Of a stretch of 64,000 nt of DNA, positions 57,191-64,000 are shown one piece after another. How positions within the stretch are numbered: the first letter of the stretch is position 1; every line of letters begins with the position of its first letter. The stretch is from Incurvaria masculella. Taxonomy: Eukaryota; Arthropoda; Insecta; Lepidoptera; Incurvariidae. The notes below the pieces were generated by a model, which searched no databases, was not told the DNA's origin, and saw nothing but the letters and a program-made list of their open reading frames with translations. The stretch lies in assembly GCA_946894095.1 (NCBI GenBank), contig OX335657.1:7006001-7070000 (forward strand), read 5' to 3'. Position numbers and translations under genes: made by a program.

Positions 57191-57622
57191 GTCATTGGGC
57201 TGTGGCTTCCATAGGATTGTAAATATGTGTTAGCTTGTACATGTGTGTAAATATTTTACTGATTGATAAAAATGTTACTTATATGTTAATGTCATAACAC
57301 TGTGTTCGATATTAATTCTATTTCTGTTGTCATTTAGATGTTTTAGCATTCCATTGGGCTTGGCTTATAGTATTGTAAACCTGTTGAATGTCTAGAAATT
57401 TAAAACAGTTTTGCCAATCGATATCACATTGATGTAAAGATTATCATTAGTAACATTTTGGTTAGCTTCAGTATTAATTATTACTTTTGCACTGTCAATT
57501 ATAGTTCAGCAATTAATGTTATAGTCACTGTGACATTCTGGTCACTTTGTTAAATGTCTAGGGTACTTAAATTCTTTTTTTTTTTTTGCTTGTTTTTTTT
57601 TGTTTTTTAAGTAACCGGGTAT

Positions 57623-59005
57623 TGTAGCGTCCGCCGCGCCGCCTTATGACGTAACGATACCAGGGGCGAGATTATCTTTTTGCATTGAGTGCGAGACAAG
57701 GACGCAACGGCATCGCTCCCAGCAAGGTGCGAGCGAGATGCTGCACCGGATCTCGGCACTGGTGCACAAACAGCGCCGTTTGAGTTAAATTCGTTAGACA
57801 CAAGACAAGGACGCAACAGCAGCGCTCCCAGCAAGGTGCAAGCGAGATGCTGCACCGGATCTCGCCACTGGGGCCTTAGCGACGCCGATTGGGAATGTCG
57901 AAACACGCGGCAATCCTCCGCCGCGCCGCCCGCGGGACACGGGCAGAAGCGGGCAGCACCTTGAGACGCACGGTCGCGCCACGTGCTCCGACGAGTGCGG
58001 GTCCCGAGGCCGCGGATTCAGGCGACATGAACAAAATGTGAAAACTTTCGCTCCCAAAAGTTGGTTGAGCTGTCCGCGTACCACCCTTCGCGAATATCGG
58101 CGCGCCCGCCGTGCCGCCGTGTTCCGTATCCGTGTGAGCAGCCGGGCGTGATCTACTTCGAGGCCACACCCACGCCTTCCGATGTCTTCAGCCCGTGGAC
58201 CAGCAGCCACAGCTTCCGCCGTGCCCTGTCACAGTCGCCGGTCCGACATCTTCAACACGTAGACCCACCACCACAGCGTCGCCGTACGCCTGCTGGATCC
58301 CCGCACGGTACCTATACTCTAACGCCAGCCCCCCCGTAGAAATCTACGATGAAACCGCAAAGAGCGTCTATCAGGACCACCCATTGAAGCAGGACACCGC
58401 CCATTCGACTACGCACGACCTCGGACCCACCCCGAGCTCCCGGCATGGAACCCCGGCCATTTGGATATTAGGTTAGGCTAAGGCCGTGTTAGAACACCGC
58501 CTTGATTGTTAATTATTTATAGTCTTCTTTGTGCTTCTAAATATAGGCTATTTTAGGTAGATGGTTAGATCGCCACAGCCCAATTTTCTTAATTTGTAGG
58601 TGTCTTAAATAGGACAATGCCAGGGTGTATTTTTGATTGTCTGTTTGTGTTTTGTGCCTCAAATGGTCTATAATTTATTACATCTTTTTTGTACCTACTG
58701 TAGTCTGTTAATTCGCTATTCATCGATTCCCTACAAATTCACCCATTCCCAACCTGTGAACAGCCTCCCCCACACGCTGCAGAGCTGCCACCAAGTACAT
58801 TCATGAGATCCCTCCTCTACACATCACACTTTATACACCGGCGTAACCACCTGGATATCTTGTAGCCTAATTAAATTACAACGAACCACCGGAAGATCCC
58901 TGGGCCCTTGAAACCCTATATATGTCTGTCGGTCTGTCCGTGGCAACCACTCCTACTTACTCATTTCTTCTAATGCATCACACCCTTTAAATTAAAAAGG
59001 CTACA
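57623..59005 (+). repeat. Gypsy 3' LTR
   Basis: 1,383 bp, the same length as the 5' LTR, with one visible substitution (58017 T against 46616 G). It is followed by the CTGC target duplication. Confidence 0.95.
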
Positions 59006-59080
59006 CTGCCATCAAGGTTAAAGTTCATATTTCTTGAGATTTAACCGAAAGTGTTGACAGACAAAATTCAATAAAAACAC

Positions 59081-59175
59081 TTAAAGGCGTGATAACACCT
59101 GATTGCACTCAATTCCATAGGGGCTTAGATGAAAACATATTTTACATAAAACGCAATCGGCTCTTATCGCGCCCT
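59081..59175. repeat. Short palindromic MITE
   Basis: TTAAAGGCGTGATAACACCT at the left end is loosely mirrored by GCTCTTATCGCGCCCTTAAA at the right, giving a ~95-bp element. A relative of the left end occurs at about 11010 (AAAGGAGTGATAACACCTGA). Confidence 0.55.
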
Positions 59176-59524
59176 TAAAGAAAATATTATGTAACTGTAT
59201 TCATTCGGTCAGTTCACATCGAAGTTGCAACAACTAAGCGTACGCAGCGTTATGAAATATCAAAAGCGTCCGCTAATTTTGCATTCGCAAGCCATTGCAT
59301 GCGGTGTAGACCTTTTCAATTTGTACGTAAAGTTAGATTGGAAAAGTTGTATGGACACAGAGCGGGGGGAAGGGGGGCGGCAGACAAGGGGTGCAGCGAG
59401 TTACAGAATGTCTCGGTCACAAGACGTGCTACCGTCGTCCTACTCTCGCTATACATGTGCTGTCGTCACAATACGGGTGCGCTCTTTGTTTTCATCCATA
59501 CGCAATGGGGAGGACGGCTGCCAA

Positions 59525-59740
59525 ACTTTACCACTAGATGGCGCCACATAAAACTATGCCAAGGTTTCATTTCAAGGTTATAGGCTATTGACCAATTAAA
59601 CTGAGTTAATATGAATATCTACCTTGAAATGGATATAAAACACGGACAATGTGAATGCCTGTGATTCGCGAGTAAACATAACCTCTACGTGATAGCTTGG
59701 CATAGTTTTATGTGGCGCCATCTGGTGGTAAAGCTTTGCG
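59525..59740. repeat. Fold-back element with two opposed CTCF-like motifs
   Basis: 59526-59563 and 59698-59735 are inverted ~37-bp copies with one mismatch. Each contains CCAC(T/C)AGATGGCGCCA, close to the insect CTCF core, on opposite strands and pointing toward each other. The ~135-bp centre has no ORF. Confidence 0.75.
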
Positions 59741-59756
59741 CCGAGCAACCCATTGC

Positions 59757-59994
59757 TTGGCGTCTCGTAGCTCAGTGATGTAGGGACTGGCCTCCAATGC
59801 CAGAGGTCATGGGTTCGATTCCCGCCCGTTTATGCAGCACTTTATTTCTCTTTCTGAGTTGGATAAGTCAATTTAGTCACGAATGCGAGCTGTTTTATGG
59901 CTTCAATAAAGTGGTGCGTGAATCGGGCGGGGGTCAAAGTCATGACCTCCAGTATGGAGAAAGTCCTGCGCTTTTAAGCTACGAGCCGCTTATA
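59757..59994. repeat. Inverted head-to-head tRNA-SINE fold-back
   Basis: The left arm is a tRNA-like SINE head (GTAGCTCAGTGATG, GGTTCGATTCCC) plus body start GAGTTGGATAAGTC. The right arm is the same head inverted (GGGTCAAAGTCATGACCTCC, AAGCTACGAGCCGC). Arms are ~85 bp with a ~65-bp loop. Confidence 0.7.
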
Positions 59995-61828
59995 TTAAAC
60001 GGTTTTATTTATTTATTAATATTTTAATAGTTTCTTTTCCTGAAATCAATGAAGCGACCATCGAATAATGTTACGTTTCAAAATCGACGGCAATTGTCGC
60101 AAACAAAAGAAGATACCGTTAATGTTACCACTCTTCGCAGACTAACCAAGGATTAACTAGCCTCAAATAACATATAAAAGTCTGATAAATATGCATAGTC
60201 TGAGTAATTAAATATAACGATAAGAAAGAATTAAAAGATAAATGGTTAACGAAGACATCAAACACGAACGCAGCCTGTTTTAAGTTAAACACAACTTGAT
60301 TCCTCCAGCTAATATAGTTTCCAACTTCACGACATATCAGCTCGATTTAGCTTCATTAAATATATCGTGAGCTGAAGGCTTTAGCGCAGCTACCGATATA
60401 GTGTTTATTGGGTAAGTTAGGAGTTAAGGACTTAAGCTTAGTGGCAAAACTCGGGTAGCAGCAGCGAAGTTGTATTTCGGAGCCAGTACACCCACTTACT
60501 AAGTCTTTAAAGAGATCTTGTCACGATGTGGTGTGTTTTGTACCGATACCAACTCTTTTTCCTTAAGGGTAAGGCAGAGATGCGGTATTTCTTGCAGCAT
60601 TCTCTTACTTCGTCTGAAGGCATGCATATATTCTTGTGGGGTCTTTTACAATGTGGTCATGGGATCCTGGTAATTATAAACTTATTTCAATGTGATTGTA
60701 TAAATGTTTATGAAACTTTCGTAGCAAAGTTGCGTCTAAATGATCGAAAGACTACGTTTTATTACCTCAATGCTATTACGAAACATGAGCTGTGCGTATA
60801 TGTACAGCACATGCGTATCACAAGCTCCAAATAGAAAAATATTGTACCAATCGATGCCTTTGACTGCTTAACTCGCATTAAAATTATTGACTTGTATGCC
60901 CTTCATAAATCATATGATTGTATGCAAACCTAAGTTGGTTCGTAAGGGCGCTCGTATTTTCAAACCGGAATGCCCGTGCCTTTTTATATTTGCCCATAAC
61001 AAGCCATCTTCGAAGGTACTTGTGCCATGCCTGATACTTCCCTTAATACAAGGAAAACTCAGACAATGATTAGCAATCGCTTTGACCAGGGATACAGTAG
61101 TCTTGTTAAATGCATGTAGCGCTTAACGTGGTGGAAGAACCTAGTTTCCGTAAAGTTATTATCACTCAAGCATGCCGTTGCAGGCAATGGAGCAAGCATA
61201 AATTCGTCATGACGACACACGAGCCTGAAACTCCTAAGTCCAGTGCCTCGGGAACTCTCCAAAATAGCTCATGTAACGTAAATCATTGGCCCCAATAACG
61301 GGTTCGGCCCGCGAGCTGGGGGTGACTTTAATAGGAGTCGGCACTCCGCGAGTTTGAGAACATAATTTCGTCGTGTAATTATTCGGAGGCCGCTTACTGA
61401 AACGCGTAGACTGCGTGTCGGGTTTTGAACCTGTTAGGGGCGATGTAACCAGAGGGAACAAACGATATCTTTATTATTTACAATTACATATCCAATTTTT
61501 CCACGAATAATATTTTCACAAAATTAAAATTACAATATAAATTAATGTAATATTATAATTGATTAGGCACAGAATAAACAATAGGAGTTTAAGCATTTTA
61601 ATTAGGTTATACATTTTTTGATTTAACGGTAATTAATATATCTTGTCATGTTTTAATATATTTCAAAAACGTTTACATAAGTGTAGCTCTATACGCATGT
61701 ATTTTTCCGAAGCTATTGGTAGTATAATGAAACAAGTTTAAATAAGTTGTGTATAAAATATATCAAATTATCTGCCTTGAATTGTGAACTGTTTCTATGG
61801 TACACGGAAAGTATACAAATAAAAAAAC
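59995..61828. other. Non-coding DNA
   Basis: No gene or repeat could be supported. The frames at 60526-60834 and 61059-61461 have no domain and no splice context. Confidence 0.4.
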
Positions 61829-62190
61829 TTTTTTTAATGCAACCTGACATGGATAGCTAATCCCATACAACTACCGTTATGATATTAGCCCAATACACCA
61901 CATTCCTGAAGTAATTAGGTGCCATGCCAGGACCTTCCATATATGAGCACACGGACAATTTTTTATTGCCGCTTCGACCATATTTTAATCCATTGCGAAC
62001 GTAGTGGGACAAAGGAATCCATGTAAAAATTCAAATTTTTCATGGATTCTGATCCATGGAGCAGTAGCATTCGTGACGGAAATGCACTTATCCAACTCGG
62101 AAAGAGGAAGAAAGTGGTCCATGAACGGGGCGAGGATTCGAACCCAGATCTCTGGTATGCTAGGCAAGTCCCCGCGCCACTAGGCTACGA
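61829..62190 (-). repeat. tRNA-headed SINE, full length
   Basis: Minus strand: head with TAGCCTAGTGGCGCGG (A box region) and GGTTCGAATCC (perfect B box), the body with TCCGAGTTGGATAAGTGCAT, GGTCCTGGCATGGCACCTA and GCCATCCATGTC-like tail, then an A run. It has the best-preserved head of the family here. Confidence 0.85.
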
Positions 62191-64000
62191 TGAACATCGT
62201 TACAATTAAAAATCTATCATACTAGTGTACCAACTTGGTTCTGGAGGTATCCATGCGAATGTTACCTAACCATTTAACAAAGATTTCCTACATTGTCATA
62301 TAAATTATTGCGTGAACAAACCATGCTGTGCTTAACATATTTGCGCGTAATATATCATTTACAATGTGGATAAGCGCGAGCTTATTATGTGACTAAATTC
62401 CTTACATTGAATCACTCGTGGATGTTTCAATGTTCGCTTCAGAGTCGTTGTCATAGAAGCAGACTTCAAAGTGATAGTAACGCATATAAGATATTTGCGT
62501 TTACGTAATCATATTTGCATGCTCTGCGTAATATGTTGACACATGTTATCTTCATCAACCCAATTATTTGGTTCATAATTGGATGTAAAGGGGTTAAGCC
62601 CGGTAGACATAGATTATATAGTGTATATCAGTACATTTTGGATTTTGCTTGTTTGTCAACTTTTTAATTGTGGTGAAGTTCTATATTATGTAAGGTAGGC
62701 TGGTAGATAATGACTTATCCATTAAGTTCTACCTATTGTACATCTTAATTAATAAAAAAATATGTATATTATTATTATTATTAAGCAGCAATCAGCCAAA
62801 GATTGTTTTGTCCTAGCAAATAGCGAAGATCGAGTGTGGCGTCTCCGTTTCAGATTAGGCAAAATTGCTTTCGTATGTTCTCCTCTAGGTCGCATTTCTC
62901 AACTGATTCTCGTTAAATTTTGTGCGCAGGTTCAATAATTATTTCTATATTTGAATAGAGTTAATTTTTGAAAATTCAGAGAGCCGCAAGTTATATTAAC
63001 TTGAATCTAAATAGATATAAAATATGTGTATTGTAAAATTGTCACTTTATATTGCGGCCCGATCTCCTAAACTAACCAGACAGTTATGAACCACGAAGGA
63101 CCACTAGGAGTAACAGACATATTCTCAGAGTGACCTTAAATATAACTGCAGCTGTGAAAACCCTAATAGATAACATAAGATGAATTAAAATTTAACCAAA
63201 TATGTTCTGTTTCATTGTAAAATAAATGTTAATTTGGAAATATTCAGTGGTCAGAAGTTCACCGCTCAAATCATGCATGCGGTTCTAAAGCGGTTATGAG
63301 ACAATAGCTACTTATTGATAATTGTATGTATGTTCCCACTTACGAGAATCAGTAATTGCTCGTGCACACCCAACACTTGGATGCCCTACAAGCCTCCGGT
63401 GCCAATCGGCGGTGAGCAAATGTAATAGCTTCCGGTTGGCTAGGCGCGCTGATTACTTCCGGTAGTTCCGGCACTGGTGGCTGGTTATGTCAACCGTTAC
63501 AACTGTAAATGCAACTACCAAATATATCTCGTTTTTTTTATTTCGTGAGCAGTATCGTCTAATGAGCTTAACCTGTTCCATAACGTCACATATTAAAAGG
63601 CAGTCTGCGCAGACATGATACATTTATGAGGAAAATAGAAACTCCAGTAATTTAAAGGGTTGTATGCATTAACTTAAATGGCGACCCGGTCGTTCTTCGC
63701 CATTTCTTCCCCAAAAATAGGAAATTACAAACAAAAACTGTATTGACAAACACTCTAAGCAGTTATGTAACTATATATATAATATCTTTAATAATTCTAA
63801 TTGTTTGGTTTTTGTTACTATTTATCAGTTATCTATTAAATGTCTTAAAATGTGTAAAATAATTATGAAGCATGAAGCAAAAGGTTGCTCATTTTGTAAA
63901 TGACACTTTTAAATAAACAAGTTGGAACAGAAATTGCGACAACACCGTAAATGACTTTTTGACACACACACCCCCCTGACAGATTTTATCAGACACTGTA
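62191..64000. other. AT-rich non-coding DNA
   Basis: Nothing recognisable was seen to the window end, apart from short simple repeats (ATT at about 62768, AC at about 63961). Confidence 0.4.

Larger units (their letters stand above)
54459..57622 (+). other. Gypsy 3.2-kb non-coding 3' region
   Basis: Between pol and the 3' LTR there is no env and no ORF of note. It contains the stem-loop array (54714-55340), a (TTAG)n microsatellite, an ~80-bp minisatellite (56822-57190), and the segment copied into pol (57401-57622). Such a long 3' region without env is unusual. Confidence 0.8.
46222..59005 (+). mobile_element. Ty3/gypsy LTR retrotransposon, very young, internally rearranged
   Basis: It is bounded by CTGC target duplications (46218-46221 and 59006-59009). 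It is 12,784 bp with 1,383-bp LTRs that differ, as far as I can see, only at 46616 (G) against 58017 (T). Order: LTR, primer binding site, gag, -1 frameshift site, protease-RT, an aberrant block of its own 3' region plus LTR, RT-RNase H-integrase, a 3.2-kb non-coding 3' region with structured repeats, LTR. There is no env. The rearrangement makes pol discontinuous, so this copy cannot supply its own enzymes. Confidence 0.95.

Noticed and set aside
54459..57622. A degenerate env gene in the gypsy 3' region
   Set aside because: No signal peptide, transmembrane or fusion-type frame remains. The content is non-coding repeats.
59757..59830. Possible tRNA gene
   Set aside because: The head matches the SINE family and continues into SINE body. 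There is no 3' acceptor strand.
60526..60834. 102-codon plus-strand frame
   Set aside because: No domain and composition like the AT-rich background.

Overview
This looks like a window from an insect genome, most likely a moth or butterfly. The reasons are an AT-rich background with isolated CpG-rich exons, BEL/Pao and Ty3/gypsy elements of insect type, RTE and Jockey/R1 LINE remnants, and several copies of a short element that starts AGGGTTCCGTACCC, carries a (GTCC)n run and ends CTTGGCCGGTTTTTT. That element is, to my knowledge, typical of Lepidoptera. The species and chromosome cannot be read from the sequence. Repeats make up most of the recognisable content.

Layout. 1-11 kb: host-like AT-rich DNA with fold-back elements, tRNA-headed and 5S-rRNA-headed SINEs, and a LINE inserted inside a SINE. 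11.5-12.45 kb: the best host coding exon (minus strand, clear splice acceptor and donor), encoding a proline-directed Ser/Thr-rich protein I cannot name. 15.3-15.8 kb: a broken secreted lipocalin-like gene (minus strand). 16-34.5 kb: DNA transposon remnants with TTAA and TTA target duplications, LINE fragments, a duplicated 1.2-1.5 kb composite repeat, and a Penelope-like remnant with a hammerhead-ribozyme-like core.

35.2-45.4 kb: a complete BEL/Pao retrotransposon. It has 273-bp LTRs and target duplication AACCG, and its gag-pol is broken by three frameshifts. Its 3' LTR is split by a 3.72-kb insertion that starts TGTAATG, ends CATTACA and has a 4-bp target duplication AGCA. 46.2-59.0 kb: a very young Ty3/gypsy retrotransposon with 1,383-bp LTRs differing at one base and target duplication CTGC. 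It has an intact gag, a canonical -1 slippery site A AAA AAC opening pol, and DD35E integrase. Pol is interrupted by 691 bp of the element's own 3' region and LTR, with 465 bp of pol duplicated, as expected from two template switches.

The most unusual structure is in the 3.2-kb noncoding 3' region of this gypsy element. Seven units share the form stem-CGGT-loop-(G/T)AA-stem' followed by an AT-rich spacer and AAGCC(T/C)TAT. The stem sequences differ between units but stay perfectly paired (54714-55340). Such covariation points to a selected RNA structure. I do not recognise it as a described family.

59-64 kb: host-like DNA with small fold-back elements, including one with two opposed CTCF-like motifs, a head-to-head inverted SINE and one more full-length tRNA-headed SINE. 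No rRNA gene, functional tRNA or CRISPR was found.
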